The notes below the pieces were generated by a model. It was given only the letters and a program-made list of their open reading frames with translations, made no database searches and was not told where the DNA came from. A stretch of 64,000 bases of DNA from contig OZ231128.1 of assembly GCA_965153355.1 (NCBI GenBank), positions 49,972,001-50,036,000 on the forward strand. The letters run 5' to 3'. Below are positions 11,524 to 23,485 of this stretch, in pieces (within the stretch, counting starts at the first letter, position 1; every line of letters starts with the position of its first letter). The stretch comes from Flaccisagitta enflata (taxonomy: Eukaryota; Chaetognatha; Sagittoidea; Aphragmophora). The translations under genes were made by a program, and so were the position numbers.

Positions 11524-12672
11524 TACTGCGACCTTCTCCAACAGACCAACACACCGGAAAACAAACTCCACGCGTCATCTGCGCAGCATTTTTTGTGCCC
11601 GTCATCAGGGTTACATAACTTTTTTTTTGCTTCCAACAAAAAGGATAGTTGCTATGGGTGCGGATTAAACACCATTGAGAGCTCAAGAGGCTCTCATCCA
11701 GGCCCTCATATTTTGAAGAAGCGGGAAGTGCCGCTTCTCGGAAGGTGAAGGAATTTGTCAGAAGAACGAGAAAAAGAGTTAAGGGAGAAAGAGAGAAAAA
11801 GACATAATAAGAAAAAAAGAAAGAAAGAAGAGAATGTTAACCTCAAGGGTCTTTGGATTACTAAAGAAACTTTGTCAAACGTGTAAAAATAAATCGGTTT
11901 TCTGATGGAATGAAAGAATTTTTTGAAATTTATCTAGGTTTCGTTCTTAGTTTTATGTCATGTTTCAATTGGATAGCTGATACTATTTTCGAGCGGGTTT
12001 TGCTTTTGACAGTCAATCCGTAAGACCCTACTTGAGAGTACCTCACATAGAACAAACTGAACCTCTATAACAACATTAAATCCAAAGCTGGGCCAGGTAA
12101 TCCATATATGATATAGACGCTGCAGTCAAATAGGAAAATAGATCGTCAGATTTCACAGAAAATAGCTTCATTCACTCTATGGATCATCACTTTAAATTTT
12201 TTATTGTGGAAAGCTTTATGAACCACATGACAATGTGAATAACTATTACATGCGCAAAAGGTTTTCTTTTTTCCATTTACAATAGAAATAAATAAGTCTA
12301 GGTTACAGTTTTTACTGTTATTGACAGTATTCCAAATGATCAAAACTACAGCGGACCAGTCATCTTAAAACAGCTATATGCAAATGAGATCATTGTTGAC
12401 TTATAACAACATTTGATCCCCTATTATTTTTTCCTTCCTTATTTGCGCTTCTTCTTCTTTTTCCTCGAGCTGCCAATATCCTTCATCCTCTACCGAGGAG
12501 CAGTACTTCTTGCTGATCTGGAATCACCAGGCCTGGGACATCAGTGTCGGAATCATTGAGGGAAAATTTTTTGCCTCTCGGAAGGTTCACAAAATATGAA
12601 CGTCTGCTCTCATCCTTTGATAAGATAAGGAGTTGAGTTGTGATATTGTCCATCTTTCATATTTTCACTTTA
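11524..12672. other. No gene recognised
   Basis: AT-rich sequence with a GAAAG-rich patch at 11760-11830. No termini, ORF or long simple repeat can be supported. Confidence 0.4.
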
Positions 12673-13261
12673 CCATCTAGCTCATAAATATACGGACACC
12701 TAACTATATTCATAGCAGCTAAACTATATTATTCAGTAAAAAAATTAAAGTAGACCAACAAACTATAACAAAAAATCTTCCATTCAAGACCAAGCAGAGC
12801 TCAGAGACTCAATCCGTTTTTAAATGACTTCCCTTTGAAGAAAAACTGTCATCTTACCAAAATCTAATTTAGAGGTTTTCCATTTGAATCGACCAAGGAC
12901 AAACTATAAAGAAAGAGCTCTAAAATCCAAACCGATTGGCCAAAATCATACTGCTTGACCTCATTTGATCACATTTTTTCAAAAAATTTAAAAATTAAAA
13001 AAATTGAAGGCTACAGTTACTCTAAAATTATCTTTTATCTAAACAAAAATAAAAAATAATTCAATGATTTTTTGTTGCTTTTTGAGAAACTAGGCATACA
13101 CTGATTTGAGTTGAAAAATCATAGACCAATCTGACAGAAACTCAAAACAGAAGCACTTGACAGTTCAAAATAACATAAAATGATTTACAGTTGATTCATT
13201 TGTTCAAAGAGTTAAAATGCTAGATTTTAACTAGCTGTCCGTATATTTATGAGCTAGATGG
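12673..13261. mobile_element. TA-type MITE, 589 bp
   Basis: The two ends, read inward, both give CCATCTAGCTCATAAATATA then CGGACA, about 27 bp nearly identical. TA lies outside each end. The ATATACGGACA style is common in Tc1 relatives. No transposase. Confidence 0.8.
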
Positions 13262-13320
13262 TATTTCAATCATCAATATTCAGTGAATGTGAAAAATTCA
13301 TCACCTTCATCATCTTTTTT

Positions 13321-13369
<49 letters not shown>

Positions 13370-13401
13370 CCATCATCATTAAATATATTCATGATCATTA
13401 A

Positions 13402-13455
<54 letters not shown>

Positions 13456-13478
13456 TATCTAACATCATCATCATCATT

Positions 13479-13562
<84 letters not shown>

Positions 13563-13606
13563 TATATTCATGATCATTATCATCACCATGTGCGTTGTCG
13601 TCGTCG
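13321..13606. repeat. (ATC)n microsatellite cluster
   Basis: Three long runs (about 13321-13377, 13403-13455, 13463-13560) are separated by copies of AATATATTCATGATCATTA-like spacers. The spacer recurs after the last run, so array plus spacer has itself been duplicated. A short CGT run follows. Confidence 0.95.
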
Positions 13607-14059
13607 TCGTCGTGGTCTTTCCAGTTGACAACAACCTTAAACTCTGGGGGAAGCAGAAGAGAAAGAAGATGGAGAAGCAGCAGAACCGATATAACGATAT
13701 TATCGTTATCATGATGTATTTTGGCTCATAAAATCGGGAATTGGAAGATTTTATCGCGCCTACGCAACTCTCCAATAGCCATGACCAACGGTGTAGGGAA
13801 AGGCACTGCCATAGCAGGACCTGTTAAATCGGGACGCAAAAGGTGTTAAGACACAGATTTTTTTTTCATAAAAAAAAAACAAAAAACAAAAAAAAAACAA
13901 ATAAGAATAAATGGTAATTAGTATTGAAGTAACCTGTTACAGAGGCGCCTTGATGCACCTAAAAATGTATTGGGCTTTTGGCTTCATTTGGCTTTAATCG
14001 CACTTAATTACAAGAACATGCAATGAAAAAAGCCAAGCTCGTTTGCATGTTATCATAAA

Positions 14060-14197
14060 ACAAGGCCGGATGCACGGCAGGACAGTCCTGGACGATTGGG
14101 CAGGAGCAGTAATCCAAACACTGACCGCCATTTAAATTTGTGTTACCTACCAACTGATTGACAGGACAAGGTGTAGAGTCGCGTATCCGCGACTAAT
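14060..14197 (+). mobile_element. Cassette, short
   Basis: It starts ACAAGGCCGGATGCACGGCAG, has GATTGGGCAGGAGCAGTAA and ends GGTGTAGAGTCGCGTATCCGCGACTAA. The middle is shortened and the GGAC tract is mostly lost. Confidence 0.7.
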
Positions 14198-14762
14198 GAA
14201 TGAACCCACTTGTGGGTGAACTAAACGTTATCAATATGTGGCACTTATACTCACATTAGGAGTAGCACAATTGACAAGCAAAAATAGGTAAATAAAACAA
14301 TTAGTGAACTAACCACAGGCAAATTAGAATAGACATGGCTGCCGCGAACAGTAGTAGTCTCATGCACTCAAGCACGAATGAAAAAAAAAACATTCCAAGT
14401 CATGGACAATTTGATGAGTTTTGGCCCGGTCAATAAAATCCAAGGCCATTCACTGGGCGAACAAACGTAATAAATTGCTAGTTTATGTCTCATTGTATAA
14501 AAATAAATTTATGTACATTGCTCCTATCGAAAGTTTCACGTAATTTCACTCTGACCCAGTCATTAAAAAGAAAAAAAAATCTTGTTTTTTATATCTGAAT
14601 TTTTCGACCGTTCTCATTATTTACATGAGGGAAGTGGTTCTTTCCCGTGTAAATTTTGTGCGTATGTGTTCGGCTGTTCTCGATGTACTTGGAAGGGATA
14701 TATTTGGTCATTGGTCAATATTGATCGGCAAATTATATAATTGAGCGCTTGGACAAAAGGAA

Positions 14763-14994
14763 AACAAGCCCGGACACAGGACCAACAAGCAGTCGCTTGC
14801 GGATGGGTAGGGGAAGTAAATAAGGTGGGCTAGCGCAGTTATTTGGGTGGGCGAGAGCTGTGATGTGGCTATGCATGGGCCGTTTTGGTCTATTTTGCAC
14901 CATCCATATTTCGCGATACCTGCCTACCTGCCTACCGACTGACCTGCCTACCGACTGACCTGCCCTATCATAGATACGCTCAGCAAGCGACTCA
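14763..14994 (+). mobile_element. Cassette, divergent, matching variant ends
   Basis: The start is ACAAGCCCGGACACAGG and the 5' motif AGTCGCTTGC is followed by GGATGGGTAGGGG. The middle has CTGCCTACCGACTGAC units. The end is CAGCAAGCGACTCATA. The unusual T in the 5' motif is matched by an A in the 3' GCAAGCGACT. Confidence 0.6.
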
Positions 14995-15234
14995 TAGGGC
15001 CGACCATTTAAAGAAAGTGAATGTTGGACGGACGAATCAACCGAAAAAGAGACAAAACTACACGAAAAAAATAAACAAGCTGGCGCGTGATCGCGTGAAC
15101 GCTCTTTTGAAAACCGCCAAACTGCCTCTCAGTCTGAATTACATCATTATCCAAATTTCATACGTGAATGATGCAAAATTCAAAGAAGCGTAAAAAAATG
15201 GAAAAGGAAAGTTAAAAAAACATAAGATAGAAAA

Positions 15235-15256
15235 AAAAAAAAAAAAAAAAAAAAGA
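15235..15256. repeat. A-run
   Basis: About 20 adenines within an A-rich stretch. Confidence 0.8.
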
Positions 15257-15373
15257 TATCGGAGTTGAGGGAAGAGTTCTTCAAAAAAGAAAAAAAAAGC
15301 GAATGAAAGAATTTTTTTCAAATATCTCTGTCTAGCGCGAGTGCACCTCGATCTCTGACTATCTGCCCGTGCG

Positions 15374-15566
<193 letters not shown>

Positions 15567-15898
15567 TCAAGTGTACGTTTTACGTTACACATGACCAACA
15601 ATTAGGGAGAAGACTAATTGCACATTGAGAGTAGGAAAACCGTGCTTAAACCTGAGACTGTCGAATCTTCATCTCACTAGGCCGACTAGAACTATGATTT
15701 TTACTCATGTTTTTGCTGCAATGTTTTTCCGCCTATACCTAATTGTTGGACATGCGTTTAGTGTTTGTCTGCATATGTTTCTCTCTCTCAACTCTCCAGT
15801 ATCCATGGATTCAAATTTAATGATTTGTCTATAAATACATAATAACATATCTCTCTCTTTCTTTTCAGCCTGACTATAAATGTCTTTGACCGTGCGTG

Positions 15899-15932
15899 TC
15901 TCTCTCTCTCTCTCTCTCTTGCGCATATAACC

Positions 15933-15980
<48 letters not shown>
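15899..15980. repeat. (CT)n microsatellite, two runs
   Basis: Runs at about 15899-15918 and 15937-15980 are separated by a 19-bp unique spacer. Confidence 0.93.
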
Positions 15981-15982
<2 letters not shown>

Positions 15983-16107
15983 CTTTTTTTTTTCACTCAC
16001 CGGATACGATAACTGCAAAATTTTAGTTGAGACCATAGAACGATTTATTACATTTGGAGATAGAAGCATAAGTTTTGGACACCGAAACATTCGTTTCGAT
16101 ACATTTA

Positions 16108-16301
16108 TTTTTAGTCGCGTGCACGCTACTCTACACCCCGCTTTGTCCGATCGTCCGTCGGTTGGTCGGTCGGTCACACTTTACTTTTTTTCTCATTTTT
16201 ATTTTTGGAGCTCACTGCTCCTGCCCAAATGGTCAAGTGACCTTAAATATGGCCCCTGCCCACCCGCACTCGACTGGGGTAGCCGTCTATCCGGCTTTGT
16301 T
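16108..16301 (-). mobile_element. Cassette, standard type
   Basis: Minus sense: ACAAAGCCGGATAGACGGCTACC, AGTCGAGTGC, GGGTGGGCAGGGGCC, GTCACTTGACCATTTGGGC, AAAGTAAAGTGTGACC, GACC/GACG tract, and end GGTGTAGAGTAGCGTGCACGCGACTAAAAA. Its 5' motif and 3' arm differ at one base. Confidence 0.8.
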
Positions 16302-16578
16302 CTCATTTCTCTTGCTCACCCTGCCCCCATGCTTAAACGACACTGAAATATTTCAGTGAAAAAAAAAACGGAATGCAAATTCAAGTGTGAACAGTCTGGG
16401 ACACGTGCTTAAGAAACACGCATGCTGCGTCTTGTTTCACACCTAATTAATCTTAAAGAAAGATTTACGAACCTTGAAATTGAATATTTTGATCGTTTAT
16501 TCTATCCCCCTCTTTAAAATGCTCATTTACAATCTTTTGCCATATATGGAGTAACGATGCGTCCCGAAGGTGCTAAAC

Positions 16579-16749
16579 TTATATTCATATTTATATTTAT
16601 ATTTATATTCATATTTATATTTATTTTTATATTTATATTTATATTTATATTTATATTTATATTTATATTTTTATCTATATTTATATTTATGTTTATATTT
16701 ATATTTATATTTTTATCTATATTTATATTTATGTTTATATTCATATTTA
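16579..16749. repeat. (TATATT)n hexanucleotide
   Basis: About 28 ATATTT units, with a higher-order duplication of TTTTTATCTATATTTATATTT at about 16667 and 16709. Confidence 0.94.
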
Positions 16750-16972
16750 GTTGTTCACATCATCGCCATCGGCAGTACACTGTGCCGTATTTTACTTGCC
16801 CAACCATATTACAATTTAGGCATGTTGTATCTAGAAACATTTACTATATGCACAAGCTTATGAGGAAATAGCTTTACTACGCAATCTTTACTATCTTGTC
16901 CTTGACCATGGCCCGACTGAAAGTTTATCATAATGTGTATCCAGCATTACCGTTGGTCAGACAGACTTACGC

Positions 16973-17782
16973 TTAAGGTCATTTCCACAATAAACCGGCC
17001 CAGCTGAAATTCATGATGTAACAGGCAAAAATATTGTTTTTATCATGCTAATCCTTTTTTTTATGATAGAAGCTGTTGTAACACATTACTTGGGATTCAG
17101 TGCCTAGCTGATATCCTTCATACTTAAAATTTTGATAGGCTATCTAGCAAAGAATAGGCCAAAATCACCCCCTTTCTTATGTCACACTGATGTCACACTT
17201 AAAACCACATTGAAAAAGATATGAAAAAATCATTAAGCCTACCCAACTATGGGTCATTTTTATTTAATTGCAATCCCTAAAGAAGAACTAAAGATTTAAT
17301 GGCGACCAATTGTTGTTAACTATGGAAAAATTTCATTTTTAGTTGATGTATCTAAAATGATGATATATTTGATTTTGATATATAGTAGTATACTATACTT
17401 TAAATGACAATATCTTAAGTATTATGGAAATTTTCATTTTTCCCCCTTTAGTATAGACATAACCCAAGTTACATGCAAAATTTCAGACCTTAATGTCAAT
17501 TCTAGCCAGAGATATTGATTTTTGAAAAGAGTGACGGAAAATGTTAACACCCTGTTACTCTAATGTTACTCTGATTACGATGAAAACTAACATAGTTGAA
17601 CACATTTTAAGTATTGGAATATTTTTTTTTATATGATCTGAAAGAGTATCAAATTCTGAGCATAGGGCTCAAATTTTAAGCTCATAGGTGCAACCATTAT
17701 GAAATTTTGACATTTTTATCAATGTTAACGAATTCATTCGCCTTATTTCCGCCAGTTTAGTTTATTGTGGAAACTGCCTTAA
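16973..17782. mobile_element. TTAA-flanked inverted-repeat element, about 800 bp
   Basis: The left end is TTAAGGTCATTTCCACAATAAAC and the complement of the right end is TTAAGGCAGTTTCCACAATAAAC. TTAA lies at both edges, as in Kolobok- or piggyBac-type insertions. GG-starting termini fit Kolobok better. No transposase frame. A similar AAGGCTGTTTC end occurs on the long repeat near 23120. Confidence 0.65.
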
Positions 17783-18246
17783 GTGCTCCGACACATCATA
17801 CGAAATCGAAAAAAGCATAAAGAGGACAAACAAAATTTAATTTTTTTAACAGGAAAAAAAAAAGATCGTAAGAAGGGGTCGATAACCATAAAAAAAGGAC
17901 TAACCCCATAAAAACACCTCCTCATTTCTATCTATCTCCTTGTCCCTTTCTCTCTCAACTTTATATCTGGCCGTCACAACAAACTCAAAATGTATCCGAG
18001 TAAAAAAAAAATAGAGATCTTCATTTCATATATCGTTGATGTTGGCTCACATGAACGCGTACCTGCTTTCGATATGTAATTCGTATTGGATATTGACTCG
18101 GGGCCATTCAAGATCTAGATTATGTACGTACGTACGAACATTGGTCGTTTTCAGTGCTCAGGAGACGCGTGAAAATTGGCGGTAATTCTGAGCCTTATGA
18201 GGTCAGCATAACAGTGAATTGGATATATTCTAGCCAAACCTACTGT
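17783..18246. other. No gene recognised
   Basis: AT-rich with A-runs. No supported feature. Confidence 0.35.
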
Positions 18247-18337
18247 AGGGGTTTTCGCATTGGGCGAGTTATCTAGATATCATCTAAATATTCGCTATGT
18301 AATTTCTCGATAATTTTCCCACTGCGAAAACCCCTCA
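18247..18337. mobile_element. Small MITE family M1, copy 1
   Basis: AGGGGTTTTCGCATTGGGCG at the left and CCCACTGCGAAAACCCCT at the right are near complements around a TCTAGATATCATC-containing centre. Copy 2 is at 21603-21688. No clear TA duplication. Confidence 0.72.
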
Positions 18338-18776
18338 AGAGGATTTGCCTTAACCGAACGATTGCGCGGTTTTGCTATTAAGCAGCCATGGCTTCTCACC
18401 CTGGTGGTAAACTCTGGGCTCAACTGTGGCTCCGAAGCCACATGTTTTCTCATCACGAAACATGACTTATAATCAAAGCAAAAGCGCTATGAAATAGCCG
18501 TAGCGTAGGCGATGGGTGTCAGGTCTGTCAAAGCTGAGAAAGGGGGACTAATGGTACACTAGAACCCGTGTGGTAAAGGATACAATCACAAATATTGACG
18601 CTTAGGACATGGCCAACTCCGATTAGACCGACGCAGTGCGAAGGAGCCTGAATTGGTTTGGGTCCTTACTATTACCGCAAGTAGAAAAAGTAATCAAGAG
18701 TCTAGTCTGTTTGGTTGTCCCTCCATGTCTTTCCTTCTTTCCATTTCCCGTCTTCCCTTCTCTTTTCTTTTTTTTT
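18338..18776. other. No gene recognised
   Basis: Moderate-GC unique sequence. No coding signal that I can support. Confidence 0.35.
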
Positions 18777-18985
<209 letters not shown>

Positions 18986-19068
18986 TTGTTTTCGTTTTTT
19001 GCATCATTTCTTCATTCATTTCTCCATTCCTTTACTCGCTCACAGCAAGACTTTAGAGAGAGAGTGAT

Positions 19069-19070
<2 letters not shown>

Positions 19071-19150
<80 letters not shown>
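19071..19150. repeat. (GA)n microsatellite
   Basis: About 40 perfect units. Confidence 0.97.
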
Positions 19151-19153
<3 letters not shown>

Positions 19154-19291
19154 GACCGCGCTTTCAGCCCGCCTTATCTTGATGCAGAGTTAGGTCAAGC
19201 AATTAAATGACTGGAGATACAGAAACGAATCAACGGAATTCCGATGCCTATCAACCAAGAGGGTCACCTCTTAAAATTGTCAAATACTCTT

Positions 19292-19298
<7 letters not shown>

Positions 19299-19368
<70 letters not shown>
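19299..19368. repeat. (CT)n microsatellite
   Basis: About 35 perfect units. Together with the GA run at 19071-19150 it forms an inverted GA...CT pair 150 bp apart that could form a hairpin. Confidence 0.97.
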
Positions 19369-19374
<6 letters not shown>

Positions 19375-19817
19375 TTCACACTGTCACACTCTCTCTCTTA
19401 TTTCACTTTCACTCCGTGAATTTATCTCCACAATCTCCGTCACTGCGTGTCTCATTAAATGTACATTTTGACATCGAGACAGAATTCGTTGTTCACCTTT
19501 TAGTTTCTAATCTCACTCTCATTGATCTCCTGTATGATCTGCATAATCTGTGGTCCTTATCGACGTCCTGTCGAGTGACCGCGTGAGTTCGTCATTTGTC
19601 AGCGTGAGTTAAGTCAGTCAACAGCAAGGCGCCAAAAAGGACCAATACCAAAACAACGAAGTCGAAGATAAGCGATCTAATTCTAATATTAATAAAGTCT
19701 CATTTTAAAACCGAATATTGGCCACAATTGTGATGACGTCTCGACCCCGATCGATGGCAATCGCGAATGTATTTTGATTTTACTCGGTGAGTATCTTTTT
19801 TCATCATTTTTATCATA
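19369..19817. other. No gene recognised
   Basis: Unique sequence between two pyrimidine arrays. No supported feature. Confidence 0.35.
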
Positions 19818-19822
19818 CTTTC

Positions 19823-19893
<71 letters not shown>

Positions 19894-19993
19894 CCCTTCT
19901 TCCTTTTTTCTTCTTCCTTTTTTCTTCTTCCTTTTTTCTTCTTACTCTCTTTTTTCTTCTTTTTTTCTTCTTTCTTTTCTTTTTTTTCTTTTT

Positions 19994-20037
<44 letters not shown>

Positions 20038-20120
20038 TTTCTTTCTTTCTTTTCTTCCTTTCTTCTTTTCTCCTTTCTTTCTTTTTTTTCTTTCTTTTTC
20101 TTTCTTTCTTTTCTTTCTTC

Positions 20121-20163
<43 letters not shown>

Positions 20164-20219
20164 TCGTTCTTTCTTTCTTTCGTTCTTTCTTTCGTTCTTT
20201 CTTTCGTTCTTTCTTTCGT

Positions 20220-20271
<52 letters not shown>

Positions 20272-20276
20272 ACTTT
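19818..20276. repeat. Complex (TTTC)n array
   Basis: TTTC runs are separated by CTTTTTTCTTCTTC-type imperfect blocks. Near 20160-20225 a phased GTTCTTTCTTTC variant repeats every 12-16 bp, showing local unit duplication. Confidence 0.95.
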
Positions 20277-20584
20277 CTTCCTCCATGCTTCCCTTTCAGA
20301 CAGCCTAGTCTAGTCTAGTCATTTCGCGTCAATTCTCAACAGTTGCCCACGGCGGGGTGCCTTGTAAAACCCTGAGTGACCAACGCGGTCAACCCTCGGT
20401 GGCAACTGGTTAGTTTCCATGTGCACGGCATGAGCGCCCCCTGGCATGAGCGCCCCCTGCCGTCAACGGAAGTCAATTACCGGTTGTTCTTTATGCCTTA
20501 TTGAATATCCTTCCTCGCCAAAACCATCTCAGCTGCGGAAGGAAAATTGATTTATTAGGCTCGTCACCTTCTCTTTTGCTAACA

Positions 20585-20780
20585 ACAAGGCCGGATACAC
20601 GGCTACCCCAGTCGCGTGCGGGTGGGCAGGGGCCGTAATTTTGGTCACCAGATCATTTGGGCAGGAGCAGTGAAGCCAAAATCCCAAACCCCAAAAAGTA
20701 AAGTGTATATCGATTTGATCGGACGGACCGACGGACGGACCGACAAAGGGTAGAGTTTCGACACGCCAGCAGACCAAAAA
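20585..20780 (+). mobile_element. Cassette array, member 1
   Basis: Standard 5' half: ACAAGGCCGGATACACGGCTACC, AGTCGCGTGC, GGGTGGGCAGGGGCC. Then AAAGTAAAGTGTATATCG, a GGAC/CGAC tract and a damaged end (GGGTAGAGTTTCGACACGCCAGC). Confidence 0.78.
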
Positions 20781-20801
20781 GAAAAAAGAAAAAGAAAAAG
20801 A

Positions 20802-20954
20802 ACAAGGCCGGATACACGGCCAATACCAGTTGCGGACGGGTGGGCAGGGGCGGAAATGCGCGTTTTCACACATTCCAACTCGATCACCACGGACCGACGG
20901 ACCGACGGACGGACGAACAAAGCCTCTTTTAGAGTTGCGTGTCCGCAACTAAAA
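20802..20954 (+). mobile_element. Cassette array, member 2 (GTTGCGGAC type)
   Basis: Start ACAAGGCCGGATACACGGCC; 5' motif AGTTGCGGAC; GGGTGGGCAGGGGCGG; AATGCGCGTTTTCACACATTCC; GGAC tract; CAAAGCCTCTTTTAG; end AGTTGCGTGTCCGCAACTAAAA. The 5' motif is the exact complement of GTCCGCAACT at the end. The next cassette starts immediately after it. Confidence 0.82.
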
Positions 20955-21086
20955 ACAAGGCCAAGTAGGCCAAAAGGTGCGACATGTGGATCGTCGAACA
21001 AATGCGTTACCGACCAACAGACTGACCGACAAACCAACCAACGGACACAGCCAGTTATAGAGGTGCTTAGTCGCACCTAAAAAAAA
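20955..21086 (+). mobile_element. Cassette array, member 3 (GGTGCGAC type)
   Basis: Start ACAAGGCCAAGTAGGCC; 5' motif AGGTGCGACATGTGG; GCGTTACCGACCAACAGACTGACC tract; CAGCCAGTTATAGAGGTGC; end GTCGCACCTAAAA. It abuts member 2 with no spacer. A sister copy occupies the same downstream position at 50179. Confidence 0.82.
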
Positions 21087-21365
21087 ACAAGGCCAACACC
21101 TATAAGTTGCGTGTGGGACACAAATAACTCAGGATGACTCAAATTGACTTAAAATGACTTTAGGTGACTTAAAATGACTAAAAAAAAACATAAAATGATG
21201 ATAAATGACTACGAATGACTTAGAATGACTAAAAATGATCTAAGATGACAAAAAAAAACTAAAAGTAATAAAAAAAATAAAGTTTGACCGATGGACCAAT
21301 GGACGAACGGACGGACGGACGGACAGACAAAGCGGGTTGTAGAGTCGCGTGCACGCGACTAAAAA
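21087..21365 (+). mobile_element. Cassette array, member 4 (long type)
   Basis: Start ACAAGGCCAACACCTATAAG; 5' motif AGTTGCGTGT; TGACTTAAAA-like units at 21130-21260; GGAC tract; end GGTTGTAGAGTCGCGTGCACGCGACTAAAAA. Its 5' motif does not match its 3' arm perfectly. Confidence 0.8.
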
Positions 21366-21602
21366 GAGGAAAGTAAAAAGAAATCGGAATAAGAAGAGAA
21401 AACCGAAAAAGTAAACCTGGAATACAGAAGTGTCTAGCCGGGAGTTGGGGGGGGGGGGGGGCAGGGGCGAAACTACGCGTTAAAACATTTTTTTTCTCGA
21501 TCCGATCATCATAGATAAAAGAATGGCCAATGGACCCAATGGACGGTCAAAAACCTACAAAGAAATGCGAGTCTGCAAGTAGAAATAATGGACACTAAAG
21601 GG

Positions 21603-21688
21603 GTTGTCGCATTGGGAACATTATTGAGATATTATATAGGGAATATCTCGATGATATCTAGATAATACGCCCAATGCGACAACCCCTA
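21603..21688. mobile_element. Small MITE family M1, copy 2
   Basis: The ends AGGGGTTGTCGCATTGGG and CCCAATGCGACAACCCCT are exact complements (18 of 18). The centre contains ATATCTCGATGATATCTAG, as in copy 1. Confidence 0.82.
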
Positions 21689-22287
21689 GAGAAAGCAACT
21701 TTAAGTTTCAGACAACCATATTTGGTGGATTTTCATATTCATGGTAGAGTTCCATGGGCCCGCCAAAGCGGACGTGATGTTGATACTAACGGCATTTTCA
21801 AATCAAGCCATGAACATAATATGGCAAGGAAAATATTCATTTATGCTTTAGCGTGGACATTACAGCCGTTTCTGATTTTAGACGTAAGGCGCGAAAATAT
21901 TCCCCTTCCTTCGTTTCTTGGCAGGCCTTAGACTTTCTCTTCCACCCCTCAACCAAAATTATCTTTTCACTTTCTAATATCAGCTTCTCTTTAAAAACAA
22001 CTGTCGCGCTTTTGCATATCTTTAGGTCGCTCATTCATCCCTCACCCAACAGATCCTAGTTTAGTTAGTATCACCAAATCGCTCACCCAATCCATTCTCT
22101 TGTAGCACCAACCTGATCATTGCCTTCGTGTTTGATATGTCATCTCTCAAAACGCATCCGCGATCCAGGGCTAGATCTTGATGCAGCATCTGGCTTCTGC
22201 ACACTCCCTCAGCTTTTCTGTCACGCTCATGTCACGCTTTAAGTCTGGCTTTGTCACGCTATTGTGAAACTATGATGGAAATTTGGA
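21689..22287. other. No gene recognised
   Basis: Unique sequence with a TCACGCT-rich patch at 22220-22265. No coding support. Confidence 0.35.
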
Positions 22288-23120
22288 TAACACGATGAGA
22301 AAGAGCATGAAATTTTGCATATACACTGAAATTTCAAGTCTTAACTCCCGGGCATTCAGCCATAAAGAAATTTTCAATGTGATTGGTCAGTAAATTGTTG
22401 CAGAATAATCACGCTTTAAGATGAATTCTTGTAGTTAATTTTGTTATCGGCGCATGTATGCACTTACAGCAAAATGGTAGACCAAAAATCAGAAATGCTT
22501 CCATATCTTTGGAAACTCCTTGAGAGAGACAAAAGATTTTTTGTGCACGTGATGAATACTGTGCTGAAACTATTACGAACAGAGCATTTGGTGCATCTGG
22601 GACACATCTAACCAACCCAACCAGCACAACCAGCCTACCACCCAAAAATTTAAAGAAACGGCAAAACTTCTAAAATATTTGTCCGATTTGGCTGAAATTT
22701 TGCACAGTGGTTCTTTCAGAAAATGCCTACTTAAATTAATCGTTGCTGAAAGATTCAGTAAATTTTTGCTAACTGGCCCAACCAGCCATGCAAGCTGTTT
22801 ATAGAGATTTTTCAAAAAAAAAATTAAAATCTCAATTTTTTTCAGCAGAATCGGGTCTGATTGGATTCTTGAACTGTGATTTAGTAAAATATTCCCATTT
22901 TTTTGGTTTTGCTGACTTTAACAACTCAATTTTTGCTTATTTTTGATCATTATTTGTTGCATTTCAGCCTTATTTACATGAAAATCAAGGATCAGTAACA
23001 AAATTTAGTTTTTGAACCATGTTCATATTGACATGAGCTATCTGATTGTGAATTTTTTTGACAAATTTTCTCAATTTTGAAATTGACCTATTTGGCCATC
23101 TCTCAAAAAGGAGATTATAG
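22288..23120 (-). repeat. Long dispersed repeat L1r, copy 1
   Basis: Homologous over about 800 bp to 63196-64000 in inverted orientation: ATGAGAAAGAGCATGAAATTT, GGTGCATCTGGGACACATCTAACC, ATTTGGCCATCTCTCAAAAAGGAG and more. It has stops in all frames, so apparent ORFs sharing peptide fragments in the two copies reflect DNA homology. The terminus near 23120 (AAGGCTGTTTC on the complement) resembles the TTAA element at 16973. Confidence 0.85.
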
Positions 23121-23271
23121 AAACAGCCTTTTCCGAGTAGCGGCGCTACTCGCTGCTACAGAATGTACAGGATCATGTATGAGAGGCAGGCTGACTGAAG
23201 AAATGATTTAGGACGGTTTGTTTGACTGTTTGTTAAATCAACCTAATTCATAATCTCCACACCAACCACAG

Positions 23272-23459
23272 ATTTGGCGGAGGCCCCCAAGATCTTCCCA
23301 TTCAACACTCCCAAGACAAAAGAGGCATTCTTCTACCGTCGCAAGTTCGAAGAATTTTACCCACAGAGTGAACATCTTACTCCATACATGTGGTGGCCTA
23401 ATTGGGTGGAAACAGATGATCCCTCAGCCAGAACCCTCGCTCACTACCAACGCGAATAG
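23272..23459 (+). CDS. ASNS: Asparagine synthetase (glutamine-hydrolysing), last exon
   Basis: Seen: after an acceptor (CCAACCACAG, ending 23271) a 62-codon frame runs to TAG at 23457-23459. It contains FPFNTPKTKEAFFYRRKFEE and DPSARTLAHYQRE. Known: these are hallmark blocks of the C-terminus of eukaryotic asparagine synthetase, the cytosolic ATP-dependent enzyme that makes asparagine from aspartate and glutamine. The segment belongs to the end of the synthetase domain, so no active-site residues are expected here. Two bases precede the first full codon, so the upstream intron is in phase 1. The preceding exon was not found in the 23 kb upstream. The intron may be very long or filled with repeats, or this could be an isolated exon copy. 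There are no stops, frameshifts or odd residues, so it looks functional. A cassette fragment starts 27 bp after the stop. Confidence 0.9.
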
Positions 23460-23485
23460 TGGAAAGGTCTAAAATTTGATGGCTA

